Shown: positions 27,429-36,257 of the stretch, in pieces
How the letters are laid out: every line of letters starts with the position of its first letter
Numbering within the stretch: the stretch's first letter is position 1
NCBI RefSeq assembly: GCF_003966695.1
Contig: NZ_AP018827.1
Location: 806,001-870,000, forward strand
From: Asticcacaulis excentricus
Lineage (GTDB): Bacteria > Pseudomonadota > Alphaproteobacteria > Caulobacterales > Caulobacteraceae
Direction: 5' to 3'
DNA: 64,000 bases
Made by a program: the position numbers and the translations under genes
Notes under the pieces: model-generated
The model's input: the letters and a program-made list of their open reading frames with translations, nothing else
What the model was told of the DNA's origin: nothing
Database searches by the model: none

Positions 27429-28355
27429 ATGGTAAGGCTTGCAAAATGTGTTGGGGCATTTTTATCGATGGGGGCCCTGATGTCCGTGCCGGTCGCCGGG
27501 CACGCGCAAAACGTCATTCAGGAACTGGAATTCACCGTAAAAACAGGCAATGACGACCTGCGCAGCGGCGGCCTTCTGTTTGGGCAAATCGTTCTGGAAA
27601 ACGGCAGCGAGCAACCCCGCTTCCGGATTAATCTGCGCGACGCCCAGCCGGTCGGCTTACCTAACGGCAGCGAGCAGGTATTCAAAATCAGGCTACCTCA
27701 GGCATTGGCGCCCGCCCTGCTGGCCAAATCAAAATTCATCCTGACCCATGACGGCGAACCGCGCAATTTTGGCGAAGGCTACGATAACTGGGATCTTCAG
27801 GGCTTTCGGATATCCTCCCCGCCCGTATGCAAGGCCGGAGAGACGGTTGCCGAGTCTAGCGGGACATCGGGTTGGGCCCGCCTTACGGGCGCGGAAACCG
27901 ATCACATCCTGACCGTCCCTCAGTCGCGGCCCCGCGCGGTTTTTCCAAAGTCTCTGGTCTTGAAAATCACCACGGGCACCGATGACCGACGCAGCAATGC
28001 CGACACCAAAGCCTTTATCACGTTGAGAGGGGGCAAACGGCTTGCGGCGGTTGCCGTTACCGGAAGCACGGGGCCGTTGCCCTGGGTGAGTCTGCCCCTG
28101 CCCAAAGGGACCCCCTTAGCGTCCGTTGCCAGTGTGACGATCACGCACAATGGGGCGGGCGGTCGCAATATTACCGAAAGCTATGACAATTGGGACGTGG
28201 CCAAGGTGGTGCTGGCGGTGCCCACTGAGTGCTCGCGATACGTATGGTCGTCGGTCAGCGGTTCACCCTGGAAACGCTTTACCGGTTCCGATCGCAGCGC
28301 CACGCTTTCGCTCCGCCTCCCACTGGAAGCGGTTGTTGAAACGTCTGTGGAATAA
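27429..28355 (+). CDS. Secreted protein with two tandem repeat domains, unknown function
   Basis: GGGAG lies before ATG 27429. The 308-residue product has a signal peptide (to GHAQ, about residue 27) and two copies of one domain. Copy one runs from FTVKTGNDDLRSGG to ITHDG-type GEPRNFGEGYDNWDLQG; copy two from KITTGTDDRRSNAD to ITHNGAGGRNITESYDNWDVAKV. The shared words TGxDDxRS and YDNWD suggest an acidic calcium-binding or PLAT-like sheet, but this is inference. A terminator follows at 28381. Confidence 0.75.
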   Translation: MVRLAKCVGAFLSMGALMSVPVAGHAQNVIQELEFTVKTGNDDLRSGGLLFGQIVLENGSEQPRFRINLRDAQPVGLPNGSEQVFKIRLPQALAPALLAKSKFILTHDGEPRNFGEGYDNWDLQGFRISSPPVCKAGETVAESSGTSGWARLTGAETDHILTVPQSRPRAVFPKSLVLKITTGTDDRRSNADTKAFITLRGGKRLAAVAVTGSTGPLPWVSLPLPKGTPLASVASVTITHNGAGGRNITESYDNWDVAKVVLAVPTECSRYVWSSVSGSPWKRFTGSDRSATLSLRLPLEAVVETSVE

Positions 28356-28380
28356 GAATACTCGTTTGGTAGACCACACA

Positions 28381-28409
28381 AACGGCGCTCCAACGGGACG
28401 CCGTTTTTT
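28381..28409 (+). terminator. Intrinsic terminator of the two-repeat secreted protein gene
   Basis: AACGGCG (28381-28387) and CGCCGTT (28399-28405) form the stem; six T follow. Confidence 0.85.
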
Positions 28410-28421
28410 ATCTGATTGCTG

Positions 28422-28934
28422 TCATTCAGAAATCCTTGGCAAGCCAATGGCCTCACTTATACAATCGTCAATACCGAGATAACTGGTAAGCCCCCAACTG
28501 CCGCGAAATTTTGTATTCAAAACTCTTTGGAGCCATGAACATCTCACGCCTGTTTCGCTGAGGTACCTTTTTCGTGCAACACTCCAGAAGCAATGGCTCC
28601 TCAGACGCTGTGATGAGGTTACCTCCATACGCCCTACCGGCACAAAATAACCGCGTGTCCAAGCCATTCTGTTGGTCCAAACGGGCGGGATCAGTAGATT
28701 ATGAGGGCGCAGATTTTCAAACTTCGGTTCAATGTCGTCTGATTGATCTTTATAAATATAAAGTAGGTTGGCGCCCGGCATCGGGCCAGTCTTCGCACCG
28801 CAGATAATGATGCAACCATGCAAATATTTGCCGCCTGGTAACTGTAGGGCAAAGACGTCACCCACAGCTAGTGGTTTACGATTGCGCCTTATGAACTGAA
28901 AGTTCGTTGGTGGATAATTGGAGATTACCACCAC
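28422..28934 (-). CDS. Imm26-like immunity protein, orphan
   Basis: The 170-residue product opens with GDVFALQLPGGKYLHGCIIICGA, the pattern of the Imm26 immunity family (GDxFAIPLPDGKYxxGR). Immunity proteins of this type normally protect against polymorphic toxins, but no toxin gene is present. The GTG start at 28934 lies 8 bp after the dxs stop, with AGGG overlapping the junction. The gene is distinctly AT-richer than dxs, which suggests recent transfer. A role as a scavenged immunity gene is inferred. Confidence 0.65.
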   Translation of the reverse strand: MVVISNYPPTNFQFIRRNRKPLAVGDVFALQLPGGKYLHGCIIICGAKTGPMPGANLLYIYKDQSDDIEPKFENLRPHNLLIPPVWTNRMAWTRGYFVPVGRMEVTSSQRLRSHCFWSVARKRYLSETGVRCSWLQRVLNTKFRGSWGLTSYLGIDDCISEAIGLPRISE

Positions 28935-28941
28935 AAGCCCT

Positions 28942-30864
28942 CTACTGCACCGCCGCCCTAGCGATATCGGCCTCGCTGAACCCCAGCGCCTTCATGGCCG
29001 AAGCCGCAATGCCCTGCGCGTCAAGGCCCGCATCGGCGTACATCTTCTCCGGCTTGTCGTGGTCCTGGAAGCGGTCCGGCAGGGTCAGGGTGCGGATTTT
29101 CAGGCCGTTATCCAGCGCGCCTTCGGCCGCCAGATAGTGCAGCACGAACGCCCCGAAGCCGCCCATAGCGCCTTCTTCGACCGTAATCAGGCACTCATGG
29201 TGCCGCGCCAGTTGGAGGATCAGGTCCTTATCCAGCGGCTTGGCAAAGCGCGCATCGGCCACCGTGGTCGAAAGCCCGCGTGCCCCCAAAAGATCGGCGG
29301 CCTTCAAAGCCTCCGGCAGGCGCGCCCCCAGCGACAGGATAGCGACCTTTGAGCCTTCGCGCACGATGCGCCCGCGCCCGATAGCCAGGGTTTCCGGCAC
29401 GGCCGGGATTTCAACGCCGACGCCTTCACCGCGCGGATATCTGAACGCCGAAGGGCCATCATCATAGGCGGTGGCCGTGGCGATCATGCGCGCCAGTTCC
29501 GCCTCATCCGAAGCGGCCATGATCATCATACCGGGCAGCGTCCCCAGATAGCCGATATCGAACGTCCCGGCGTGGGTCGCCCCGTCGGCCCCGACCAAGC
29601 CGGCGCGGTCAATGGCAAAGCGCACGGGCAGGTCCTGAAGCGCCACATCGTGCGCCACCTGATCATAGCCGCGTTGCAGGAAGGTTGAATAGAGCGCACA
29701 AAACGGCTTCATGCCGTCTGCCGCCAGACCGGCGGCAAAGGTCACGGCGTGCTGTTCGGCAATGCCCACATCGTAGCAGCGCGTGGGAAACACCTCGGCA
29801 AAACGGTCAAGCCCCGTGCCCGACGGCATGGCGGCGGTGATGGCCACCACCTTCGGGTCGATCTGCGCCTGCTTGATCAGCTCGGCGGCAAAGACTTCGG
29901 TATAGCTGGGGGCATTGGCCTTGGGCTTGGCCTGTTCGCCCGTAATGACGTCGAACTTCGCCACACCGTGATATTTGTCAGAGGCAGCCTCGGCGGGGGC
30001 ATAGCCCTTGCCCTTTTGCGTCACCACATGCACCAGCACCGGGCGGTCGGTAATGTCGCGCACACGCTTTAAGACCGACAAAAGGTTGTCCATATCGTGC
30101 CCGTCGATGGGACCGACATAGTAGAAGCCCAGTTCCTCAAAGAAGGTGCCGCCGGTCACGTAGGTGCGCGAAAACTCCTCGCCCTTGCGCACCATCTCAA
30201 ACAGCGGACGCGGCAGGCGTTCGGCCACGCTCTTGCCGAAGCGGCGCACCGCCTGATAGGCGCCGCCGGAGACCAGATTGGCCAGATAGGCGCTCATGCC
30301 GCCCACCGGTGGCGCGATCGACATGTCGTTATCGTTGAGGATAACCGTCAGATTTTTGGTCGTTTCGGCGGCATTGTTCATCGCCTCATAGGCCATGCCG
30401 GCCGACATCGAGCCGTCGCCGATGACCGCCACGACCTTGTTCGTCTCACCCTTATGGTCTCGCGCCGCGCAAAAACCCAGCGCCGCCGAAATCGAGGTCG
30501 CTGCGTGCGCGGCACCGAACGGATCATAGGGGCTTTCCGAGCGCTTCGTGAAGCCGCTGAGGCCGCCGCCCTGACGCAGGGTGCGGATACGCTCACGCCG
30601 TCCGGTCAGAATCTTGTGCGGATAGCACTGATGCCCGACGTCCCAGATCAGAATATCGCGTGGCGTTTCAAACACATGGTGCAGCGCCACGGTCAGTTCG
30701 ACCACGCCCAGCGCCGAGCCCAGATGCCCGCCCGTCTTCGACACCACATCAATGGTTTCGGCGCGCACCTCATCGGCCAGCGTCTTCAGCTCAGCGGCGG
30801 ACAGATGGCGGATCGCTTCCGGGACCGTCAGCGTGTCCAGAACCGGCGTTTCGGGTTGGGGCAT
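28942..30864 (-). CDS. dxs: 1-deoxy-D-xylulose-5-phosphate synthase
   Basis: From ATG 30864 the product is 640 residues (a start 12 codons earlier is possible). Features in order are [37 protein letters not shown], the thiamine diphosphate motif [29 protein letters not shown], and the transketolase Glu region [17 protein letters not shown]. It condenses pyruvate and glyceraldehyde-3-phosphate, the first step of the MEP isoprenoid pathway. ispA and xseB lie upstream in the same direction, as in many proteobacteria, but here a gene of unknown function and two palindromes separate dxs from them. Confidence 0.97.
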   Translation of the reverse strand: MPQPETPVLDTLTVPEAIRHLSAAELKTLADEVRAETIDVVSKTGGHLGSALGVVELTVALHHVFETPRDILIWDVGHQCYPHKILTGRRERIRTLRQGGGLSGFTKRSESPYDPFGAAHAATSISAALGFCAARDHKGETNKVVAVIGDGSMSAGMAYEAMNNAAETTKNLTVILNDNDMSIAPPVGGMSAYLANLVSGGAYQAVRRFGKSVAERLPRPLFEMVRKGEEFSRTYVTGGTFFEELGFYYVGPIDGHDMDNLLSVLKRVRDITDRPVLVHVVTQKGKGYAPAEAASDKYHGVAKFDVITGEQAKPKANAPSYTEVFAAELIKQAQIDPKVVAITAAMPSGTGLDRFAEVFPTRCYDVGIAEQHAVTFAAGLAADGMKPFCALYSTFLQRGYDQVAHDVALQDLPVRFAIDRAGLVGADGATHAGTFDIGYLGTLPGMMIMAASDEAELARMIATATAYDDGPSAFRYPRGEGVGVEIPAVPETLAIGRGRIVREGSKVAILSLGARLPEALKAADLLGARGLSTTVADARFAKPLDKDLILQLARHHECLITVEEGAMGGFGAFVLHYLAAEGALDNGLKIRTLTLPDRFQDHDKPEKMYADAGLDAQGIAASAMKALGFSEADIARAAVQ

Positions 30865-30915
30865 AAGCGGTGCACTCACAGGCCGGATCAGAACCGGCAA
30901 TGGTTTTGTTCGTCT

Positions 30916-30990
30916 CTAGTGTCCTGAATCTGAAATTCGCATGCGCTTGATATCGCTCTCTGGCGAATTTCAGATTCAACAGGACACTAG
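30916..30990 (+). repeat. Family D palindromic repeat, copy 1
   Basis: CTAGTGTCCTGAATCTGAAA plus TTCGC (30916-30940) pairs with the arm 30963-30990, with a three-base bulge in the right arm. The loop contains TGATATCG. It lies in the dxs upstream region. Confidence 0.9.
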
Positions 30991-31003
30991 CAACTCATTG
31001 TAT

Positions 31004-31079
31004 CTGGTATCGTGTTGCATTTGAAGTTCGCACGGCTGTCGATATCAGACTGAAGCGAACTTCAAATTCACGATACTAG
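31004..31079 (-). repeat. Family D palindromic repeat, copy 2, inverted
   Basis: Reverse-complemented, this unit aligns end to end with copy 1: CTAGTATCGTGAATTTGAAG, TTCGC, loop with TGATATCG, and the mirrored arm with the three-base bulge at the same place. Stem changes are compensated on the opposite arm. Confidence 0.9.
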
Positions 31080-31158
31080 CGTAACCGACATAAAACTGCG
31101 GCAAGGTTTTGTCCAGTTGCGTGTTTTATCCGTCCCTATACGTTTTACCCCTCGGCTC

Positions 31159-32493
31159 CTATTTCGCCTTGGGCTTTTTAACAGGTCGGTTGACCGTGCA
31201 CAGGTCTGACGACATCTCGCGCGTCTGGGCGATCATGGTGCCGAGTTGTTTCAGGCTGCCGTCCAGTCCGGCCTTATCCGCCGCGCTCAGATTTTCGGCA
31301 TCCAGCACCATCGCTTCGCGCATGACCGTATCGAGACGCGTCAGGCTTTTCAGAGCGCGCTGACTGGCGGCACACGCGGCCACACGATCGTTCGCCTTCA
31401 TGGTGCTCTGCAAGTCGGCGATCGCGTTTTCGTAATCCTGCATCAGTTGCTCACCTTCGGCCATCAGGGCGGTGGTGCGCGCGTCGTTGGTCGAGGTCTT
31501 GCAGGCTTTTGTCCGGGTTTCCGTCGTCTTTTCCCGCATCTCGGCCGATGAGGTCATCAGAGAACGCAGCGACGCCACGTCCTGACCTTCCGCTTCGAGG
31601 CGAGCGATATCGGCCTTGAGACCGGCGTCAGCCTCTTCTATCAGACGGACGCTATTTTGGGCGGCCTCGCACATACTCGCCGCGTCCCCTAGGGTGAACG
31701 CCATCATGGCCGAGCTGGCCTTGAGCATGCGTCCGGTATAGGCGTCCGCCGCGATCTGGGCCGGCGTCTGCGGAATTGGGGGTAAGGGCGGCGGTTCGGG
31801 CGCATTGACTTTGGCACAGGTCTCGCCGCTTAGGCGCGCGAGTTCGACCGCTTCGGCCTTGGCGTCGGCGTATCCGTCTTTGAACGGCGCCCACGACGCC
31901 GGCAGGGTCAGGCTATAGACTTGCTCCAGAAGCTTGTATTCTTCCAGCCGCGCCGCATTCATCCGCTCGGCGCGGCGGATATCGGCGCAGGCGTTCAGAT
32001 CGTCGCCGCGCGCCAGAGATGCCGTGTAATCGGCGCGCGCCGCGCTCAGCGCCTCAGTCAGAACCTTGAGTTCGGCACGCGAACCGCCCAGCCCGTCGGG
32101 ACCTTCGTCGACGCGCTTTTTTGCGCAGGCATCCGCATCGGTGATCACGCGGCCGTCGGCGGTCCAACTCAGGCTCAGATAGGCGTGATGGATCAGGTCC
32201 GTCGACTTACCTTGAGCTCTAAGCGCCGTCAGGGCCGCGAACGCCTCCGCCTTCGCCTGACGGTACCAGGCGATATCTTCTCCATTTATCCGGCAATAGG
32301 GGCCCGTGTCCCCCGCTTTGAAGCCGGCACTTATCTCGGCCTGTTTGGTGCGCGACGGGCTTTCGGTATAGTAGCGGTCGATGCGGTCGCTATAGGTCTT
32401 GACCTCGTCCGGCGTCAGCGGCGTTTGCGCCTGCACACCGGTGCTCAACAGCGCGCTAAACGACAGCGCAAGAATTCCCAAAATATGTTTCAC
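31159..32493 (-). CDS. Secreted helical protein of unknown function in the isoprenoid gene cluster
   Basis: I place the start at GTG 32493, preceded by GGGGGG and giving a clear signal peptide (KHILGILALSFSALLSTGVQA). The product is about 444 residues, largely helical and Ala/Glu-rich, with regularly spaced single cysteines (PYCRING, DADACAKKR, LNACADIRRAE, RVAACAASQ) typical of disulfide-stabilised periplasmic helical repeats. Three segments contain similar words around DxxxCxxxxRA, suggesting internal repeats. No family recognised. It begins 20 bp after ispA and is probably co-transcribed. Confidence 0.65.
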   Translation of the reverse strand: MKHILGILALSFSALLSTGVQAQTPLTPDEVKTYSDRIDRYYTESPSRTKQAEISAGFKAGDTGPYCRINGEDIAWYRQAKAEAFAALTALRAQGKSTDLIHHAYLSLSWTADGRVITDADACAKKRVDEGPDGLGGSRAELKVLTEALSAARADYTASLARGDDLNACADIRRAERMNAARLEEYKLLEQVYSLTLPASWAPFKDGYADAKAEAVELARLSGETCAKVNAPEPPPLPPIPQTPAQIAADAYTGRMLKASSAMMAFTLGDAASMCEAAQNSVRLIEEADAGLKADIARLEAEGQDVASLRSLMTSSAEMREKTTETRTKACKTSTNDARTTALMAEGEQLMQDYENAIADLQSTMKANDRVAACAASQRALKSLTRLDTVMREAMVLDAENLSAADKAGLDGSLKQLGTMIAQTREMSSDLCTVNRPVKKPKAK

Positions 32494-32513
32494 TATTCCC
32501 CCCGCTGTTGCGA

Positions 32514-33422
32514 TTAGCTCTGTCGTTTCAGCACAAAATCCACGCTGTCGCGCAGGATGTCGGCATCGGTCCCGAAAATATCCAGTCGCGCCTTGCACTG
32601 TTCGGACAGGAGCCGCACCCGCGCCTTGGCCTCATCCAGCCCCAGCAGCGTAACGAAATTGGTCTTGCCCTTGGCCGCGTCCTTGCCACCCGCCGCCTTG
32701 CCCAACAGGTCCGGATCGCCTTCGACATCCAAAAGATCGTCGGCAATCTGATAGGCCAGCCCCAGATCCTGCGCGAAATGGATCAGGGCATTGGCCTCCT
32801 TCTCAGGTGCGTCGGCAATAATGATAGGAATTTCAAAGGCATGAACGATCAGCGCGCCGGTCTTCATACGCTGCATCCGCGCCACACCGCCCAGATCGTC
32901 TGACACGCCGATCAGGTCGATCATCTGACCGCCGGCCATGCCCTGCGCGCCCGACGCCAGAGCCAGCCGCGAGATCAGTTCCACCCGCACGCGCGGGTCT
33001 TCGTGGGTGTCTTCGGAGGCCAGAATCTCAAAGGCCACGGTCTGAAGCGCATCCCCGGCCAGCACGGCCGTCGCCTCATCATAGGCGCGGTGCACGGTCA
33101 GTTGCCCGCGGCGGATATCGTCGTCATCCATGCACGGCAGGTCGTCGTGGACCAGCGAATAGGCGTGGATACATTCCAGCGCGCACGCCGCCCGCAGCAC
33201 GGCCTGCGCATCGGCATCGAACAGACGCCCGGTTTCGAGCGCAAAAAATGGCCGCAGACGTTTGCCCGGCCCCAGAGCCGCGTAGCGCATGGCCTCGGTC
33301 AGGCGCGATTCAAACCCTTCGGCGCGCGGCAAAAGCTCATCGAGCGCCATCGTCACCAGATCGGCGGTCTCCTGCATCCGTTCATGCAGCGGCGGCAGGT
33401 CGGAATTGGCGGCGACCGGCAT
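32514..33422 (-). CDS. ispA: Farnesyl diphosphate synthase (polyprenyl synthetase)
   Basis: From ATG 33422 the product is 302 residues, the normal IspA length. The first aspartate-rich motif is [14 protein letters not shown] and the second is DDLLDVEGD. It also has [13 protein letters not shown] and KTGALI. It joins isopentenyl and dimethylallyl diphosphates into farnesyl diphosphate for quinone, undecaprenol and hopanoid synthesis. It starts 4 bp after the xseB stop. Confidence 0.95.
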   Translation of the reverse strand: MPVAANSDLPPLHERMQETADLVTMALDELLPRAEGFESRLTEAMRYAALGPGKRLRPFFALETGRLFDADAQAVLRAACALECIHAYSLVHDDLPCMDDDDIRRGQLTVHRAYDEATAVLAGDALQTVAFEILASEDTHEDPRVRVELISRLALASGAQGMAGGQMIDLIGVSDDLGGVARMQRMKTGALIVHAFEIPIIIADAPEKEANALIHFAQDLGLAYQIADDLLDVEGDPDLLGKAAGGKDAAKGKTNFVTLLGLDEAKARVRLLSEQCKARLDIFGTDADILRDSVDFVLKRQS

Positions 33423-33426
33423 CACC

Positions 33427-33666
33427 TCAGTTGAACTCCGCCGGGGCCGTGCCTTCGACCTGACCGGTCTTGGACAGGGTGATTTTTTCGACCTGAAGGC
33501 GGGCGGCCTCAAGGCGGTCTTCGCACAGGGCCTTCAAAGCCGCGCCGCGTTTATAGAGTTCGAGAGACTTCTCCAGCGGGGCCTGACCGGACTCAAGCTC
33601 TGCCACGATGCGCTCAAGCTGGGCCAGCGCCTCTTCGAAGGACAGGGTCTCGGCAGGTTCGGTCAT
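33427..33666 (-). CDS. xseB: Exodeoxyribonuclease VII small subunit
   Basis: About 79 residues from ATG 33666 (an ATG seven codons earlier is also open). The sequence [20 protein letters not shown] with [14 protein letters not shown] and [15 protein letters not shown] is the standard XseB helical hairpin. It binds XseA to form the ssDNA exonuclease. It heads the xseB-ispA transcript. Confidence 0.95.
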   Translation of the reverse strand: MTEPAETLSFEEALAQLERIVAELESGQAPLEKSLELYKRGAALKALCEDRLEAARLQVEKITLSKTGQVEGTAPAEFN

Positions 33667-33725
33667 GATGGGCCTTTCGTTACGCAATCAGGTTACGGAG
33701 GGGGGCGGCGTTGAGCAAGGGCGGC

Positions 33726-34328
33726 TCAGGCGCGTCGCTCATAGCGGCGGCAGCCCCAGTACTTAAACCCCTGCTCGCAGGTTTGGCTATAGCCTAATTT
33801 TCCCAATTCGAGCGAAATCATCCAGTTGAAATAGCCGTGCGCCAGAAGCAGCACGTCTTCGCCGGTCTGGGCCTTGTCGTGCAGCAGGCGCGCGGCTTGC
33901 GCGGCGCGGGCCTCGGCCTGTTTGCGCGTTTCCTCGCCTGCGTGGTGGTTGAACGCCCACCACCAGAAGCGCGAAATCCCGCCCCAGTATTTGGGAGAAA
34001 AGGTCAGGAAGGTCGGGAAATTGGGCGGCGGCAGCGGCGCTTCGATAAACAAATCGAGCGATTCAAACGGCTTGCCCCTGCACACCGCGCGCGCCGTTTC
34101 GATGGAGCGTTGCAGGGTCGAGGAATAGACAAAGCCCGCTTGCTCGGCCCATTTGACCAGTTGCGGCGGCGGAATCTGACCTTCGAGCAGACCGGCCAGC
34201 GTATAGCGCCCCCACCAGTCGCGATAGCCCGCCGCCGTCAGCTTGACGCGCCGCGACAGGGCCGGTTCACCGTGCCGCACGAGGGTAATCGCCCCGTTTC
34301 GTGTCTGCGCTGTGCCGCCCTTGGCCAA
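33726..34328 (-). CDS. Histidine phosphatase family protein
   Basis: The 200-residue product has the phosphohistidine motif LVRHGEPALS near residue 17 and the second catalytic His in LLLAHGYFNWM near residue 165. The Arg of the VYSSTLQRSIETA segment completes the pocket. Substrate is unknown. It is transcribed toward xseB with about 40 bp between, so it could be part of that transcript. Confidence 0.88.
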   Translation of the reverse strand: MAKGGTAQTRNGAITLVRHGEPALSRRVKLTAAGYRDWWGRYTLAGLLEGQIPPPQLVKWAEQAGFVYSSTLQRSIETARAVCRGKPFESLDLFIEAPLPPPNFPTFLTFSPKYWGGISRFWWWAFNHHAGEETRKQAEARAAQAARLLHDKAQTGEDVLLLAHGYFNWMISLELGKLGYSQTCEQGFKYWGCRRYERRA

Positions 34329-34343
34329 AGCGTTGCCTCTCTA

Positions 34344-34380
34344 ATACCAACCCAGAGTCATTTTCAATGACACTGGGTAT
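34344..34380. repeat. Small palindrome upstream of the histidine phosphatase gene
   Basis: ATACCAACCCAGAGTCAT and ATGACACTGGGTAT pair around TTTTCA with one bulge and one mismatch. It lies 15 bp before the histidine phosphatase start and may belong to another dispersed repeat family. Confidence 0.5.
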
Positions 34381-34515
34381 AACAGGAATCGCAAACGATT
34401 CCGGCTCCGTTTCAATGAGAGGTTTGGTAGCCCGCCGCATGGGGGGAGACAAGTGATTAAATTCGCCCTGCACAGGCGCTGGCGGGCGCAGGGGGACGCC
34501 ACCGTGACAGGTGTG

Positions 34516-35748
34516 TCAGGCCTTCTGAAGCGCGAAATGCACAACGTCGGTGCGCTCAGTGCGGAAACCCGCCTCGCAATAGGCCAGATAAAACAACCAC
34601 ATCTTGCGGAAGGCTTCATCGAAGCCGCTGATGCGCCCCTCAGCCCACGCGGCATCGAAGCGACGCGCCCACATATTGAGCGTGCGGGCGTAGTCATGGC
34701 CGAACGACTGATCCGACAGCACCGACAGACCGGCCTTGCCGCTGTGGCTGCGTAGCTTCGACGGCGACGGCAACATACCGCCGGGGAAGATATAGCGCTG
34801 GATGAAGTCCGGGCGCTGACGGTAATCTTCGAACAGCTCGTCGCGGATCGTAATGATTTGCAACGCCGCCTTGCCACCCGGCTTGAGGCAGTCCGACACC
34901 TTGCGGAAATAGGTGTCCCAGTATTCCATCCCCACCGCCTCAAACATCTCGATGGAGACGATGGCGTCGTATTGGCCCGTCACATCGCGGTAGTCGAGCA
35001 GTTTGATTTCGACCTGATCAGACAGGCCCAGCCGCTGCATACGTTCAACCGCATAGTCGTGCTGTGACGGCGAAATGGTCAGGCAGGTGGCCCTGGCGCC
35101 CATTTTCGCCGCGTATTCGGCAAAGCCGCCCCAGCCGCAGCCGATTTCCAGCACGTGCTGCCCCGGCTTGAGATCGACCAGCCGCGCCAGCGCCGCATAC
35201 TTCGCTGTTTGCGCGCGCTCAAGGTCTTCGGTGCCTTTGAACAGGGCGGACGAATAGGTCATGGTGGCGTCCAGCCACTCGGAATAGAAGGCATTGCCCA
35301 GATCATAGTGGGCAAAGATGTTGCGCCGCGACCCTTCCTTGGTGTTGCGATTGAAGCTGTGCAGCAGACGGCTCATCATCTGCATGAACGGATTGCCGAT
35401 AAAGAAGCGCGTCAGGCGATCGATATTCAGCGTGAAGACTTCGAGCAGATCCGGCAGGTCGGGTGTGTCCCACTCCCCGGCGACGTAACCATCGGCAAAC
35501 CCGACATCACCGGCCGACAGGACGCGACGCAGAAAGCGGAAATCATTGACCTTTAGCACGCCGTGCGGGCCGGGCTCGCGGCCACGGATTTCAAACGGCG
35601 TGCCGTTCGGCAGGATGATGTCGAGATTGCCGCGGTGCCAGTTGTGGCGCAGCGTCTTCAACGGCTGCCGCAGGGCCTTGGGCACCACATGCAAATCGGC
35701 GCTTTTGGCTACGAAATGGGGTCCAAGGGATGTCGAGGTGCTGGACAT
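34516..35748 (-). CDS. Cyclopropane-fatty-acyl-phospholipid synthase family methyltransferase
   Basis: GGAGG precedes ATG 35748; the product is 410 residues. It has the CFA-family N-terminal domain, then the SAM-binding core VLEIGCGWGGFAEYAAK, the IVSIEMFEAVGMEYWDTYF motif, and YIFPGGMLPS. CFA-family enzymes methylate unsaturated phospholipid acyl chains. The gene belongs to the sigma/ChrR module: downstream of DUF2177, with FAD oxidoreductase and DUF1365 genes on the far side. In Rhodobacter sphaeroides, RpoE/ChrR controls related methyltransferases during singlet-oxygen stress. Whether this enzyme makes cyclopropane or methylated/furan fatty acids cannot be told from sequence. Confidence 0.88.
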   Translation of the reverse strand: MSSTSTSLGPHFVAKSADLHVVPKALRQPLKTLRHNWHRGNLDIILPNGTPFEIRGREPGPHGVLKVNDFRFLRRVLSAGDVGFADGYVAGEWDTPDLPDLLEVFTLNIDRLTRFFIGNPFMQMMSRLLHSFNRNTKEGSRRNIFAHYDLGNAFYSEWLDATMTYSSALFKGTEDLERAQTAKYAALARLVDLKPGQHVLEIGCGWGGFAEYAAKMGARATCLTISPSQHDYAVERMQRLGLSDQVEIKLLDYRDVTGQYDAIVSIEMFEAVGMEYWDTYFRKVSDCLKPGGKAALQIITIRDELFEDYRQRPDFIQRYIFPGGMLPSPSKLRSHSGKAGLSVLSDQSFGHDYARTLNMWARRFDAAWAEGRISGFDEAFRKMWLFYLAYCEAGFRTERTDVVHFALQKA

Positions 35749-35803
35749 AGGGCCGCCTCCGTCTGAGTTTTTTAGTATAATGAAAAAGCGCGCTGCAAAA
35801 AAT

Positions 35804-36229
35804 CTATATCTTGAGCAGCCGCCCGGCAAACACGACCAGATGTGACGCGACGGTCGTCAGCACCGCCCCCCAGATCATGTCGATCACCACCAGTTTGAGG
35901 GACCAGTCGCGGATTACGGCCATCGCCGTCAAATTATAGGTGCCATAGGCCATCAGCCCCAACAGCGCCGCACTGATCGTCAGTGACCAGCCGGCGGGCA
36001 GGCCATGCAACGGCAACTGTCCCGACAGGGCCGGGAAGGTCACAAACCACGTCACCCCCAAGCCGTAAAGCAGATAGAAGGCCACTGCCGCCGCCATATT
36101 GATGCGCGTGGCCATCAGATCGCCCATCAACGGCTTATACAACGGACCGGCGGTGAGGGTCAGCCACACGGTGTCAATCACCGCAAAGGCGATCAGGGTC
36201 AGGACGAGCGCGCTCAGAAACATCTTCAT
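35804..36229 (-). CDS. DUF2177 membrane protein
   Basis: The 141-residue product has four membrane helices and the DUF2177 pattern: DTVWLTLTAGPLYKPLMGDLM near the start and YGTYNLTAMAVIRDW plus DMIWGAVLTTVAS later. DUF2177 genes commonly accompany RpoE/ChrR, DUF1365 and CFA-like genes. Here it lies between chrR (28 bp away) and the CFA-family gene (55 bp away), consistent with one stress operon. Biochemical role is unknown. Confidence 0.87.
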   Translation of the reverse strand: MKMFLSALVLTLIAFAVIDTVWLTLTAGPLYKPLMGDLMATRINMAAAVAFYLLYGLGVTWFVTFPALSGQLPLHGLPAGWSLTISAALLGLMAYGTYNLTAMAVIRDWSLKLVVIDMIWGAVLTTVASHLVVFAGRLLKI

Positions 36230-36257
36230 GCCTCACCTTCAGCATTGGGGGGTCGGA

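Noticed and set aside
30916-31079. Family D pair as the ends of an insertion sequence
   Set aside because: Only 13 bases lie between the units and there is no transposase frame, so it is a repeat pair and not a mobile element with cargo.
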